Assembly (NCBI GenBank): GCA_002690655.1
Contig: NZFL01000011.1
Coordinates: forward strand, 169,448 to 233,447
Reading direction: 5' to 3'
Origin: Pedosphaera sp.
GTDB taxonomy: Bacteria; Verrucomicrobiota; Verrucomicrobiia; Limisphaerales; AAA164-E04
DNA length: 64,000 bases
A program made the position numbers and the translations under genes. Positions 35,756 to 45,819 of the stretch are shown piece by piece. The stretch's first letter is position 1; each line of letters opens with the position of its first letter. Under the pieces are notes generated by a model that had not been told where the DNA came from, searched no databases, and saw only the letters and a list, made by a program, of their open reading frames with translations.

Positions 35756-36760
35756 TTAATGGATTTGAGACGCATGCAAGGAGGCGGTAGATATGTTTTC
35801 AGGCAGTTGAGATACAGATAAACCTTTTTCAGTTAGCCATCGGGATAGAACAGAGCCATCCCCATGGGTCAGGAAGGTTTGTTCCGCTTCTGTTGCTTGA
35901 ATAGCCTGACAAAGACCTTCCCAGTCAGCATGATCTGAAACAATCAATCCATTGGGTAAGTTTTTTTTTCTTTTTTGACTGCGAATCTGGTTCCACCCGG
36001 AAACATCCAAGGATTGCCAGGAGCATGAATCTCCCAGACTTTTTTCCATCCTGCTTGATGGGGGACTGATGATCAGGGCCTGGTCCCGGTAGCGGATGAT
36101 GTTCTCGGGAGTAGCTTCCATTACTTTAGGAAACAGGACGCCTTCGGATATGTAAAATGGTAAAAAACTCAGGATGGCTGAATGAACCAAAACAGTCTGC
36201 TCGGAATCTTTCAGTGCATTTAATATACGTTGGGCTTTTCCAAGGGAATAAGCATTGATGACGCTGCTTAACCCTGCCTCACGGTTTGTTTTCCACCAGT
36301 TTTCCAGGCGATTCCATTCGTGATTGGGATCTGGCCATCGATAAATGGGATACCCAAAAGTGCATTCTGAAATGAATGTATGGCAACTCAAGGGTTCAAA
36401 TGGAGCGCAGGTCGGATCTGGATATGTTTTGTAGTCTCCGCTCACCACCCAAACTTCCCCTTTGTACGCTATCCTTACTTGCGCAGATCCCAAAATATGT
36501 CCAGCTGGATGGAATGATATAATGACACCACAAATGGATGTGGAAATTCCATATTCCAGTGCCTGTATGGAAATACTTTTACCAAGCCTCAATCTGAGGA
36601 GCGGCTCAGATGATTTGCTGCAGAGATACTTTTCGGAACCTCGACGCGCGTGATCAGAATGAGCGTGGGTGATGACAGCTCGATTGACCTTTCGCTTTGG
36701 ATCAATGTAAAAATCACCCTGTTCACAATACAATCCAGATGGAGTGGGGCGGATCAACAT
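35756..36760 (-). CDS. Ligase-associated metallo-beta-lactamase-fold exonuclease
   Basis: A 334-residue metallo-beta-lactamase-fold protein of the family that travels with LigB-type ligases (often named ligase-associated exonuclease). Metal motif 'THAHSDHARRG' gives His32, His34, Asp36 and His37; further ligands are in 'FHPAGHILGSA', 'VVSGDYKTY' and 'SDHADWEG'; the end has 'FLTHGDGSVLSRWL'. All expected ligands are present, so the enzyme looks functional. The usual cassette also has a DEXH-box (Lhr-like) helicase and a phosphoesterase, neither of which is next to it here. The ligase start lies 18 bases past its stop. Confidence 0.87.
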   Translation of the reverse strand: MLIRPTPSGLYCEQGDFYIDPKRKVNRAVITHAHSDHARRGSEKYLCSKSSEPLLRLRLGKSISIQALEYGISTSICGVIISFHPAGHILGSAQVRIAYKGEVWVVSGDYKTYPDPTCAPFEPLSCHTFISECTFGYPIYRWPDPNHEWNRLENWWKTNREAGLSSVINAYSLGKAQRILNALKDSEQTVLVHSAILSFLPFYISEGVLFPKVMEATPENIIRYRDQALIISPPSSRMEKSLGDSCSWQSLDVSGWNQIRSQKRKKNLPNGLIVSDHADWEGLCQAIQATEAEQTFLTHGDGSVLSRWLTEKGLSVSQLPENISTASLHASQIH

Positions 36761-37353
36761 CTATTTGGTATGGTTGTCATCAAGAAATGATTGAGCTGAT
36801 TGAGCACAAATATGAAGAGCAAAAACTGATTGTCAATGAATCGATGTCATCATGTTGGCTTTACCTGAGAGTCGCATGCCATTAATAGAGCCGACAGGGC
36901 ATTATCAATGCATCTTGCTGTGTTGGCCAACCCAGATGTACATTTCCCTAAGGTATTTCGACATTGTGAAATTCCTGGCGACGGGGTTGTTTTTTCGTTC
37001 TTGCGAGAAGCGTATGGCAAGTTTTGAGATGATGGCAGCCAGGTAACCTGGGTCTGCTGATATACCCTTTAATCAGCATGGGGCTGTGGTGGTCAAGTTA
37101 TAGCCTTCACTGCGATTGTGTAAAGCGTCAAGAGATGATTTGATTAGACCTGATACATCACGCAGGATCATCGCAATTTTTGCTGCTGTTTTCAGCAGTA
37201 ATAAACCAGTAACCTCGAGTGAAAGTCATTATATCTAGATGTTGAAGGCCAAGAATGTTTTGTACATTACCGTAAGATTTGAATCTGGTTTTTGTCCCTG
37301 TATATGCAATGGTGGGTTTGAATTAAGTAATTTTGAGAACGTATAATCGATTC
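36761..37353. other. Intergenic region between exonuclease and gamma-glutamyltransferase genes
   Basis: About 590 bases containing no gene I can defend. A plus-strand frame from 36869 to 37027 is open and reads '...HAINRADRALSMHLAVLANPD' and '...IPGDGVVFSFLREAYGKF', which looks protein-like but has no start upstream and no family I know; it may be a fragment of a lost gene. A small inverted repeat ('ctgctg tttt cagcag', 37183-37198) also occurs. Confidence 0.35.
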
Positions 37354-39129
37354 ATGAAAGCACAATGGTCAGCATGTCCAACATGCGTATATCCATTTCA
37401 AACTGGTGACCAACGAGACAAGTCAACCATCCACTCTCTCATTGGGTTAATCTCCTCATTCAGAAACCTTTTTTATTGTTTTGTTATATTCTTGGTAAGC
37501 CTGCCATCCAATGGTTTTGCAGAAAAGCGAGGAGTCGTCGCAGCTGGCCATGAACTTGCCGCTCAAGCTGGAATAAATGCACTTGATCGAGGGGGGAATG
37601 CAGTCGATGCCGCAGTGGCGATCGGTTTAACATTAGGGGTAGTCGATGGTTTCAATTCCGGTATTGGAGGTGGTTGTTTCATGCTGATTCGTACTCCACG
37701 AGGAGAATTAGTAGCATTGGACGGCCGAGAGACTGCGCCTGAAAAAGCTCATCGCGACATGTATCTCAGAGATGGGCAAGCTGTTTCCGGTTTGTCGCAG
37801 AAAGGGGCGCTTGCTGTTGGGGTTCCCGGAGCATTAGCCACATTCGACACCGCCCTGAGGCGTTATGGAAAGCTCGAACTAGCTGATTTGTTACTGCCAG
37901 CAGCGGAAATTGCTGAGTCTGGTTTCCCTGTGAATCAGACTTTCTACGGACGGGTAGCATCTGTCGTGCAGACTCTCAGGGAATTTCCAGAAATTCAATC
38001 TGTTTACCTTGATGCTGAACTTAACCCTTTTCAGGTGGGTGATACTTTCGTTCAACCGCAGTTGGCAGAATCCTATCGGCTCATTGCCAGCGATGGCATC
38101 TCAGCATTCTACAACGGGCCTATTGCTGTTTCTTTGGCGGAATGGATGCGCGATCATGGAGGGATTCTTACCCAATCGGACATGGCTCGTTATCAAACCA
38201 AGTTTCGCCCCCCTGTAAGATCGATGTATCGAGAATTTGAGATTGCAGGTTTCCCTCCTCCTAGCTCAGGGGGCATACACGTCGCTCAGATCCTGAAGAT
38301 ATTGGAATTCTTTGATATTCCATCCATGGATTGTCATTCTGCAGAGTGGATTCATTTGGTCATTGAGGCCATGAAACGAGCCTTTGCTGATCGAGCATTT
38401 TGGCTGGGTGATAGTGACTACGCAAACGTGCCCTTAGGCTTGATAAGTGACAGATATGCCAAGTCATTAGCTGAAGATATTGACGCAACCCAAGCCTCAC
38501 AGGTGCCCCGACATGGAACTCCCCCGCATGCGGATAAAGCTTTGTTTGGAAGTCACACCACACATTACAGTGCTGCGGATCAAGAAGGTTACTGGGTCGC
38601 ATGCACAGCGACGGTCAACACAACCCTGGGTTCCAAGGTGATCATCCCTGGAAGAGGGATTGTGCTTAACAATGAAATGGATGATTTTTCAGCTCAGCCT
38701 GGTAAAGCAAATTTTTTCGGTTTGCTGGGAAGTGAAGCAAATGCTGTCCAAGCGGGGAAACGCCCATTGAGCAGCATGAGTCCAACTCTGGTCTTAAAGA
38801 ATGGGGAGCCTGTTCTTTCACTCGGTGCCGCCGGAGGGCCCACCATCATAAGTCAAACACTGGTTCATCTCCTGCTCATATTGGATTTTGGATTGGGGGT
38901 CGAAGAAGCTTTGGCACATCCAAGATTCCATCACCAATGGAAGCCTGATCGAGTCGTTCTGGAAGCATCCTGGCCATCATCAGTGATTCGGGCATTGAAA
39001 AATAAGGGGCATAAGGTACATGTTGTGAATCAAATAGGTGCAGCTCAGGCGGTGCAGCGTATAAGTCAGAGCCAAACCTTCAGGGGAGCGTCAGATCCCC
39101 GCATTAATGGAAGTTCGATGCAATGGTAG
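37354..39129 (+). CDS. ggt: Gamma-glutamyltransferase (glutathione hydrolase family)
   Basis: A 591-residue precursor with a membrane/signal segment at about 36-55. The N-terminal 'GVVAAGHELAAQAGINALDRGGNAVDAAVA' region, active-site arginine in 'LDGRETAP', and the self-cleavage Thr in 'SHTTHYSAAD' with downstream 'CTATVN' are the landmarks. The enzyme cleaves itself at the Thr to form two subunits and then removes gamma-glutamyl groups from glutathione or peptides in the periplasm. The 'PLSSMSPTLVLK' motif of the small subunit is also present. A TTG at 37333 is in frame, but ATG 37354 is better. It is followed 33 bases later by a PLP dehydratase. Confidence 0.93.
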   Translation: MKAQWSACPTCVYPFQTGDQRDKSTIHSLIGLISSFRNLFYCFVIFLVSLPSNGFAEKRGVVAAGHELAAQAGINALDRGGNAVDAAVAIGLTLGVVDGFNSGIGGGCFMLIRTPRGELVALDGRETAPEKAHRDMYLRDGQAVSGLSQKGALAVGVPGALATFDTALRRYGKLELADLLLPAAEIAESGFPVNQTFYGRVASVVQTLREFPEIQSVYLDAELNPFQVGDTFVQPQLAESYRLIASDGISAFYNGPIAVSLAEWMRDHGGILTQSDMARYQTKFRPPVRSMYREFEIAGFPPPSSGGIHVAQILKILEFFDIPSMDCHSAEWIHLVIEAMKRAFADRAFWLGDSDYANVPLGLISDRYAKSLAEDIDATQASQVPRHGTPPHADKALFGSHTTHYSAADQEGYWVACTATVNTTLGSKVIIPGRGIVLNNEMDDFSAQPGKANFFGLLGSEANAVQAGKRPLSSMSPTLVLKNGEPVLSLGAAGGPTIISQTLVHLLLILDFGLGVEEALAHPRFHHQWKPDRVVLEASWPSSVIRALKNKGHKVHVVNQIGAAQAVQRISQSQTFRGASDPRINGSSMQW

Positions 39130-39162
39130 AAAAATTCAGCTTGATCAACTGGCAATCCAAGA

Positions 39163-40125
39163 ATGAACGAACTCACACTTAAGGACATACAGCAAGCAGC
39201 CGAACGAATTCGAACGCACGCGCACTACACGCCTGTGTTGAGGTGCGAATCCATTAACCAACTTGCAGGTAATGACTTGTTTTGCAAAGGAGAGCATTTG
39301 CAGAAGGTCGGAGCATTCAAATTTAGAGGCGCTTTCAATGCTGTGTCTCAGCTAAGTCGAGAACAACTAGATCAAGGATTGATCACCGTAAGTTCCGGTA
39401 ATCATGCACAAGCGCTGGCCTTGGCAGGGCAATTGTTTCGCTCCAAAGTATACATTATCATGCCAGAAACAGCCTCTCACATCAAAAAGGAGGCTGTAAA
39501 ATCATACGGGGCAACCATTTATTCTTGCGGTAATGTTCAACATCAGCGCGAAAAAGCTTTGATTGATTTTCAAATTAAAACCGGAGCTTACTACATTCAC
39601 TCCTTTGACCATCCGCATATTATCGAAGGGCAGGGAACCGTCGCTTTGGAATTATTAAATCAAGTTGCTGATTTGGACGTGCTGGTAGCACCGGTTGGTG
39701 GTGGTGGGTTGCTCGCCGGAATCGCACTCTGCGCTAAATCCATGAGTCCGGGGATACAGGTGTATGGTGCCGAGCCCCTTGGAGCAGATGATGCAGCTCG
39801 ATCCTTGGCTTCCGGTGAACGTCAACCACAACTAGATCCACAAACCATTGCAGATGGATTGCAAACGGGTCTTGGGGAATTGAATTGGTCAATTATCAAG
39901 CAATCAGTGGACAGGATTGTAACGGTTCGGGAAGATGAAATTTTACATGCAACCCGGTTTGTATGGGAACGGATGAAACAGTTGGTAGAACCCAGCGGAG
40001 CTGTTGCTCTCGCAGCGGTATTCAGTGACGAATTTCGGGCATTGCACCAAGGACAGCGTGTTGGCCTTGTTTTCAGCGGAGGCAACGTCAATTCCGATTT
40101 TTTCCAAAACCAGAACCAATCTTGA
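39163..40125 (+). CDS. PLP-dependent threonine/serine dehydratase-like enzyme
   Basis: A 320-residue fold type II PLP enzyme. Lys53 in '[10 protein letters not shown]' binds the cofactor, '[10 protein letters not shown]' holds the substrate loop and '[10 protein letters not shown]' the phosphate site. Length (no C-terminal regulatory domain) fits a catabolic threonine dehydratase (TdcB type) or serine racemase rather than biosynthetic IlvA. These deaminate Thr or Ser to keto acids. It ends a few bases before clpP, which sits 35 bases away; its stop and the upstream sequence suggest a common transcript. Confidence 0.88.
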   Translation: MNELTLKDIQQAAERIRTHAHYTPVLRCESINQLAGNDLFCKGEHLQKVGAFKFRGAFNAVSQLSREQLDQGLITVSSGNHAQALALAGQLFRSKVYIIMPETASHIKKEAVKSYGATIYSCGNVQHQREKALIDFQIKTGAYYIHSFDHPHIIEGQGTVALELLNQVADLDVLVAPVGGGGLLAGIALCAKSMSPGIQVYGAEPLGADDAARSLASGERQPQLDPQTIADGLQTGLGELNWSIIKQSVDRIVTVREDEILHATRFVWERMKQLVEPSGAVALAAVFSDEFRALHQGQRVGLVFSGGNVNSDFFQNQNQS

Positions 40126-40160
40126 CGCAGTGCACGTGCTTGGGTAGGTTGCCATTAAGA

Positions 40161-40805
40161 ATGGAAGTTCAAAAAAACATGTTTAATTACTTGGTGCCAT
40201 ATGTGGTGGAAGAAACGGGGCGCGGTGAACGTGGTTATGACATATACTCACGGCTGCTCAAGGATCGTATCATTTTTCTGGGTACTCCCGTGGATGATCA
40301 GGTAGCCAATGTCATTATAGCACAGCTATTGTTCCTTCAAAACGCAGACCCCAAGAAGGACATTCACCTTTATATCAATTCGCCGGGGGGTAGCGTCACC
40401 GCAGGTTTGGCCATTTATGACACGATGCAGTTCATGACCTGTGACGTGAATACCTACTGCATAGGACAAGCGGCCAGTATGGGAGCTGTGTTGCTTTGCG
40501 GAGGGACCAAGGGGAAAAGATTTGCCCTCCCCAACGCCAACATCATGATTCATCAAGTGCTTGGCGGAGCTCAGGGACAGGCTTCCGATGTAGAAATCCG
40601 AGTCAATTACATGCTGAGTTTAAAATCCAGATTAAATGACATTATTTCCTTCCACACAGGGCAAGAGCGAGATCAGGTTGAAAAAGATTGTGACCGTGAT
40701 AATTACATGAGTGCAGAGGAAGCCAAGAAATATGGATTGGTAGATGAGGTTGTCAAATCACAAAAAGAAGTGGCTGATTCCAAATCGGAAACTAGCAAAC
40801 CCTGA
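40161..40805 (+). CDS. clpP: ATP-dependent Clp protease proteolytic subunit ClpP
   Basis: A 214-residue serine protease. Ser106 in '[11 protein letters not shown]' and His131 in 'IMIHQVLGG' are two of the triad; Asp about 180 completes it ('CDRDNYM' region). The sequence '[17 protein letters not shown]' forms the oxyanion strand. Start at 40161 gives '[15 protein letters not shown]'; ATG 40179 is an alternative, and the TTG start at 40122 lies within the previous gene. Six bases separate it from clpX, and ClpXP would form the main ATP-dependent protease. Confidence 0.96.
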   Translation: MEVQKNMFNYLVPYVVEETGRGERGYDIYSRLLKDRIIFLGTPVDDQVANVIIAQLLFLQNADPKKDIHLYINSPGGSVTAGLAIYDTMQFMTCDVNTYCIGQAASMGAVLLCGGTKGKRFALPNANIMIHQVLGGAQGQASDVEIRVNYMLSLKSRLNDIISFHTGQERDQVEKDCDRDNYMSAEEAKKYGLVDEVVKSQKEVADSKSETSKP

Positions 40806-40810
40806 TCGTC

Positions 40811-42100
40811 ATGGCGCGCCCAACACAACTAACAATGTGCAGTTTCTGCGGGAAATCCCACTCAGAAGTTCGTAAACTAATTGCCGGACCACAAGTGTAC
40901 ATATGCGATGCGTGCGTACTTGTTTGCAAGAGCGTCCTAGATAAAGAGTTTAGTAGTGATACAAAATCCTCTTCGGCTAAGCTCAATTTACTGCGTCCTA
41001 AGGAACTGAAAGAAATTCTGGACGAGTACTGTGTTGGGCAGGACGAAGCCAAGAAAACTTTGGCAGTGGCTGTTCATAACCACTACAAGCGCATACAAGC
41101 TGAGGTGGAAGGTGATTCTGATCAACTGGATCCAGAAAGCATGCTCCAGGATGTTACCATTGAAAAAAGTAATATCCTCATGGTAGGCCCCACTGGATCG
41201 GGGAAAACGCTTCTTGCAAGTACACTAGCAAAGGCACTGGATGTCCCTTATGCTATGGTAGATGCAACAAGTCTAACAGAAGCTGGCTATGTTGGGGAGG
41301 ATGTGGAAAACATCATCCTGCGCTTGTTGCAAAGTGCGGAGTTTGATGTCAAGAGTGCTGAAATGGGAATTATTTATGTTGATGAAATCGACAAAATAGC
41401 CAGAAAAACAGAAAATGTTTCCATCACCCGTGATGTTTCAGGCGAGGGGGTGCAGCAGGCTCTTTTGAAAATTATGGAAGGAACGACCTGCAATGTTCCA
41501 CCACAGGGTGGGCGCAAGCATCCTCAACAAGAATATATTCAGGTCAATACAAAGAATGTCCTCTTTATTTGCGGAGGGGCTTTTGTTGGGTTGGATAAAA
41601 TTGTAGAACGCCGTGTAGGCAGCGGCAAAATGGGTTTTCACCGTGAGCCCAATCAGGATGCAACCAAGGATGGTGCAAAGAAAAATGCAATATTTCATGC
41701 CATGGAGCCGGAAGATCTGGTTTCCTACGGTTTTATTCCTGAATTCATTGGACGTGTTCCCATGAACACGGTCCTTGAAGAGCTGTCCGAGGATCAGTTG
41801 GTGGCCATTCTCACAAAAACACGCAACGCCTTGACCAAACAGTATGCCAAGTTACTTGCTCTCGAGAATGTGAATCTAGACTTCACCCCAGATGCCTTGA
41901 AAGCACTTGCTCGCCAGGCTATCAAGAAGGGAACAGGCGCACGTGCCTTGCGTGGCATGCTGGAGAAATTAATGCTGGATATCATGTATGAAGCCCCTAG
42001 CCGTGATGACATTGAGGGAGTGAAAATTACTCGTGCGGCGGTAGAGGGCAAAAGCAAACCCAGGTTCCGGCTTAAGCCAAAGAGCGCCGAAGCCGCTTGA
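40811..42100 (+). CDS. clpX: ATP-dependent Clp protease ATPase ClpX
   Basis: A 429-residue AAA+ unfoldase. N-terminal zinc finger with Cys10, Cys13, Cys32 and Cys35; Walker A '[12 protein letters not shown]', Walker B 'GIIYVDEID', sensor 'LLKIMEGT' and 'IPEFIGRVP', all standard. The IGF-type loop that docks ClpP appears as 'GKMGFHRE', close to the usual position. It follows clpP by five bases, and the pair is followed by an aminotransferase. The tig gene that often precedes clpP is not here. Confidence 0.97.
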   Translation: MARPTQLTMCSFCGKSHSEVRKLIAGPQVYICDACVLVCKSVLDKEFSSDTKSSSAKLNLLRPKELKEILDEYCVGQDEAKKTLAVAVHNHYKRIQAEVEGDSDQLDPESMLQDVTIEKSNILMVGPTGSGKTLLASTLAKALDVPYAMVDATSLTEAGYVGEDVENIILRLLQSAEFDVKSAEMGIIYVDEIDKIARKTENVSITRDVSGEGVQQALLKIMEGTTCNVPPQGGRKHPQQEYIQVNTKNVLFICGGAFVGLDKIVERRVGSGKMGFHREPNQDATKDGAKKNAIFHAMEPEDLVSYGFIPEFIGRVPMNTVLEELSEDQLVAILTKTRNALTKQYAKLLALENVNLDFTPDALKALARQAIKKGTGARALRGMLEKLMLDIMYEAPSRDDIEGVKITRAAVEGKSKPRFRLKPKSAEAA

Positions 42101-42165
42101 TTAGCACGTAATTACATTTCGCGACACCCTGTCCTTTAAAACGCTTTGGGAAGTTTATCCTTGGT

Positions 42166-43341
42166 ATGGATGATCAATCAAAAAAAACTTCACCCGTGGC
42201 CCGGCAGGTCGAGAATATTCCTCGCTCAGGGATCCGCGATTTCTTTGAATTAGTGCAGGGTGTGCCCGATATCATTTCTCTGGGAGTTGGTGAACCTGAT
42301 TTTGTGACTCCCTGGAAAATCAGAGAAGCGGCTATTTATTCGTTGGAGAGAGGGCATACCTCCTATACTTCCAATTCTGGATTGATCAAGCTCAGGCAAT
42401 CCATTGCACGTTACGTCAATGAACATTTTCAAGTATCCTATGATCCGAATGATGAAATTCTGGTCACTGTAGGAGTCAGTGAAGGGTTGGACATTGCTTT
42501 GCGTGCATTGATTGATCCAGGTGATGAGATCATTTATCATGAACCCTGTTATGTGAGTTATGCTCCTTCCATTGTCATGGCCCATGGGGTGGCTGTTCCT
42601 GTAAAATGCGAGTCTTCGAATGCCTTTGCCCTTGATCCCGAAGCATTGAGAAAAGTCATTACTCCCAAAACCAAGGCAGTGATTCTTAATTTTCCAACAA
42701 ACCCGACCGGAGGAACTCTGTCTGCCGACCAGGTAAAGCGTATTGCTGAAATTGCAGTTGATCATGACTTGGTCGTAATCAGCGACGAAATTTATTCCGA
42801 ATTGACGTATGAAGGCAGCCATGTCTCGATTGCTTCGATGCCAGGAATGCGAGAGCGCACCATTTTCCTGCACGGGTTCTCCAAGGCTTTTGCAATGACT
42901 GGGTTTAGGGTTGGATATGCCTGTGCCCCCAAATACCTTTTGGATGCCATGTTGAGGATTCATCAATATTGCATGCTTTGTGCTGGGATCACCAGTCAGG
43001 AAGCAGCTATCGAGGCACTTGATCACGGTTTTGATGAGGCAATGGCGATGCGGGAGCATTATTTGGCAAGGCGCAATTTTATCGTGCATGCCTTGAATGA
43101 CATGGGTTTGACTTGCCATTTGCCGCGCGGGAGTTTCTATGCATTTCCATCGATTCAAAACACAGGAATGTCTTCCTCAGAATTTGCAGTTGAGTTGTTG
43201 AAAGAAACCAAAGTGGCTTGCGTTCCCGGTACAGCGTTTGGGGAAAGTGGGGAGGGGTTTCTGAGGTGCTGTTTTGCAACATCCATGGCTCAGATCGAGA
43301 TGGCTATGGATCGCTTAGCGAAATTCCTTCAAAAGGTTTAA
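42166..43341 (+). CDS. Class I/II PLP-dependent aminotransferase
   Basis: A 391-residue fold type I aminotransferase. The PLP lysine is in 'HGFSKAFAMTGFRVGY', with 'NFPTNPTGG' and 'ISDEIYSELTYEG' at the cofactor site and 'FLRCCFATS' containing the carboxylate-binding Arg. It resembles aspartate or aromatic aminotransferases (PatA/AspC-like); the substrate cannot be told. The start ATG 42166 is reasonable. It stands 65 bases after clpX and converges with the ABC ATPase gene. Confidence 0.9.
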   Translation: MDDQSKKTSPVARQVENIPRSGIRDFFELVQGVPDIISLGVGEPDFVTPWKIREAAIYSLERGHTSYTSNSGLIKLRQSIARYVNEHFQVSYDPNDEILVTVGVSEGLDIALRALIDPGDEIIYHEPCYVSYAPSIVMAHGVAVPVKCESSNAFALDPEALRKVITPKTKAVILNFPTNPTGGTLSADQVKRIAEIAVDHDLVVISDEIYSELTYEGSHVSIASMPGMRERTIFLHGFSKAFAMTGFRVGYACAPKYLLDAMLRIHQYCMLCAGITSQEAAIEALDHGFDEAMAMREHYLARRNFIVHALNDMGLTCHLPRGSFYAFPSIQNTGMSSSEFAVELLKETKVACVPGTAFGESGEGFLRCCFATSMAQIEMAMDRLAKFLQKV

Positions 43342-43347
43342 CTTATA

Positions 43348-44331
43348 TTATACAGAATTACTTTCTGCATAGATTTTGCGGATGATTTCCTCGATGGGAA
43401 CTTCTTCGATATTCAAATCGGCAACAGGAAGCATGTCCAACAAATCTTTGGAAGCTTGAACAACAGCCTTTCTATTGACTCTGATCTGTAATTTCCCATC
43501 GGCAAAGCTTTCGATTGATCCAATCGACTTACATTTTTCCGGGAGCGGCATGGATGGATCTTCAAAGAGAACATTGATGCGTTTTTCATCAGCAAACTGA
43601 TCGAGGATTCCTTGCAGTTCTCCGTCGTAGAACAATTTTCCATGATCTATGATGAGGACGCGTTTGCACAATTCCTGAATATCAGCCATGTAATGGCTTG
43701 TCAGTATGATCGTTGTTTTCTTTGTTTTATTGAGATCTTTAAGGAAATCTCGGACAGTTTTTTGTGAGACGATATCAAGCCCGATGGTAGGTTCATCTAA
43801 AAACAAAATTTTGGGCTGGTGAATCAGCGATGCAATCAATTCCATTTTCATCCGCTCGCCCAGGGATAATTCACGAACCATGATATCCAACTTATCGGCG
43901 ACTTGCAGCATTTCAGACATTTCGTTGACTGTTTTTTGCGCGAGTGAATCTGCAATTCCGTAAATTTTTGCATTTAAAGCAAAGGACTCCCTTGCTGGGA
44001 GGTCCCACCAAAGTTGATTTTTCTGACCTAACAAAAGTGCGAACTGTCTCCGATAAGCGTCTTCTCTCTCGCAAGGCTTGTAGCCCAGGACATTGATTGA
44101 CCCAGAGGATGGATAGAGAAGCCCCGAAAGCATCTTGAGGGTAGTCGTTTTTCCTGCACCATTCGGGCCCATGAAGCCGACTAATTCTCCCTCTTCAATG
44201 TCAAAAGAAATTTTACGAACCGCTTCTGTCGTTTCATATTTGCGGTGGATGAGTCCTTTTATCGAACCCCAGAATCCTGATTCTTTTTTATAAGTTTGAT
44301 ATGCTTTGGAGAGCTCACGTACTTCAATCAT
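43348..44331 (-). CDS. ABC transporter ATPase, ABC-2 type export family
   Basis: A 327-residue ATPase. Walker A 'GPNGAGKTTTLKML', signature 'LSLGERMKMELIASL', Walker B 'ILFLDEPTIGLD' and 'ILTSHYMADI' are all intact. A C-terminal extension of about 80 residues is like the COG4586 group of drug/antibiotic or ABC-2 exporters. No permease gene is adjacent, so its membrane partner must be elsewhere, or beyond the visible genes. It is convergent with the aminotransferase gene and in the same direction as dnaA, 99 bases downstream of it. Confidence 0.85.
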   Translation of the reverse strand: MIEVRELSKAYQTYKKESGFWGSIKGLIHRKYETTEAVRKISFDIEEGELVGFMGPNGAGKTTTLKMLSGLLYPSSGSINVLGYKPCEREDAYRRQFALLLGQKNQLWWDLPARESFALNAKIYGIADSLAQKTVNEMSEMLQVADKLDIMVRELSLGERMKMELIASLIHQPKILFLDEPTIGLDIVSQKTVRDFLKDLNKTKKTTIILTSHYMADIQELCKRVLIIDHGKLFYDGELQGILDQFADEKRINVLFEDPSMPLPEKCKSIGSIESFADGKLQIRVNRKAVVQASKDLLDMLPVADLNIEEVPIEEIIRKIYAESNSV

Positions 44332-44430
44332 GGCTACCTAATCAGTTTACTCAAATTTGGGAGGCAGGCTCATAAGAGTCGCCTGAGCTGCATGTGGGGC
44401 CGAGTAATTCCTGATAGAGAAGGTGAGAGG

Positions 44431-45819
44431 TTAGCGCAGGTGGCGTTCTAAGTATGTTACTGCCTTCCTTACACTTGCATCCATCTCTACCCGATCCTTA
44501 ACTAGCCGGCAGGCATGCATAACGGTGCCATGATCGCGACCTCCAAATGCCGTTCCAATGACATTAAGAGAGCTTTCGGTCAATTGGCGGGACAAATACA
44601 TGGCAATCTGTCTTGGGAAAGCAATGTATTCTGGTCTCCGACGACTGGTCATGTCTGCTAAACGGATATCGTAATGTTCCGCTACTTTCTTTTGAATATC
44701 GTCAATACTGACTGTTGCTCGTCCTTCCTCTTGTAAGGCATCTCGCAACAATTGCTCAGCTAGCTCAACGGTCAACTCCTGTTTCGTCAAGGAAGCAAAG
44801 GCTGCAACACGGAGTAAAGCCCCTTCAAGTCGGCGGATATTTGCCCTGATATTATTGGCAATAAATTCAACCACATCACGAGGAAGATCGACATCCAAGG
44901 ATTTTTTCTTCTTAAGAAGAATCGCAAGTCGGGTTTCAACGTCAGGTGCTTGAAGGTCCGCTGATAGCCCCCATTCGAACCTGGAACTCAGGCGTTGTTC
45001 AAGCCCATCGATTTCACAGGCCGGTCGATCACAGCTCAAAACGATTTGTTTGTGAGCTTCGTGTAACGCATTGAACGTATGAAAAAACTCCTCCTGAATC
45101 CTCTCTTTGCCTGAAAGAAACTGGATGTCATCGATTAAGAGAACATCGGTTAGCCGGTAACGCTTACGAAATTTCACCAACTGATTGTTTTGAATACCAT
45201 CGATGAATTCATTTGTGAATTTTTCGCATGAAAGGTAAGCCACGCGTGCGCTGGGTTTTTTTGATAGGACATGGTGACCAATGGCGTGTAAAAGGTGTGT
45301 TTTACCAAGTCCAACGCCGCCATAGAGAAACAATGGATTGTAAGATTTCCCAGGTGATTGTGCAACCGCAAGGGAAGCACTGTGCGCCATTCTGTTGTTT
45401 CCCCCGATGACAAAGGAATCGAATGTGTACAATGGGTTGAATCCATTCTTAGCCGGAACACCTTTGGTTTCCAGTTTCAAGGACTCGTTTAAAGATTGTG
45501 ATTTTTCAGATATCGAGGCGTTCGGTGCGGAAGGCTTGGTGCCGGCCTTCACTGAAGAGGCTTTTGCGGATCCAACTTTGTAAGCAATCCCTAGCCTTTC
45601 ATCAGAGGAACCGCTGACTACTTCTTCCAAAAGCTGGTGGTAGTTATCCTTAAGCCAAACCTCGCAGAAATCATTCGCAACCTGCAGTATTAACACGTTG
45701 TTTTCAATGTTTAGAGGAACGATAGGGGCAAACCAAAGTTTGTAAACCTCATCGTTCAGCATGGATTTGAGCCTTTTAACTGCCCTGTTCCATATGATTT
45801 CTGCAGCGTTACGCATCAT
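44431..45819 (-). CDS. dnaA: Chromosomal replication initiator DnaA
   Basis: A 462-residue AAA+ initiator with all four domains: N-terminal oligomerisation domain (about 1-80), variable linker (about 85-130), ATPase with Walker A 'GGVGLGKTHLLHAIG' and Walker B 'DVLLIDDIQFL', and the C-terminal DNA-binding domain with 'GGRDHGTVMHACRLV', the DnaA-box recognition helix. It binds origin DNA to start replication. The start is ATG 45819 or the next codon. The AT-rich region upstream (45820-46326) has DnaA-box-like sites. Confidence 0.97.
   Translation of the reverse strand: MMRNAAEIIWNRAVKRLKSMLNDEVYKLWFAPIVPLNIENNVLILQVANDFCEVWLKDNYHQLLEEVVSGSSDERLGIAYKVGSAKASSVKAGTKPSAPNASISEKSQSLNESLKLETKGVPAKNGFNPLYTFDSFVIGGNNRMAHSASLAVAQSPGKSYNPLFLYGGVGLGKTHLLHAIGHHVLSKKPSARVAYLSCEKFTNEFIDGIQNNQLVKFRKRYRLTDVLLIDDIQFLSGKERIQEEFFHTFNALHEAHKQIVLSCDRPACEIDGLEQRLSSRFEWGLSADLQAPDVETRLAILLKKKKSLDVDLPRDVVEFIANNIRANIRRLEGALLRVAAFASLTKQELTVELAEQLLRDALQEEGRATVSIDDIQKKVAEHYDIRLADMTSRRRPEYIAFPRQIAMYLSRQLTESSLNVIGTAFGGRDHGTVMHACRLVKDRVEMDASVRKAVTYLERHLR

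Noticed and set aside
36869-37027. Protein-like open stretch in the gap before gamma-glutamyltransferase
   Set aside because: It has no start codon near its head and I know no family for it; mentioned only as a possible gene fragment.
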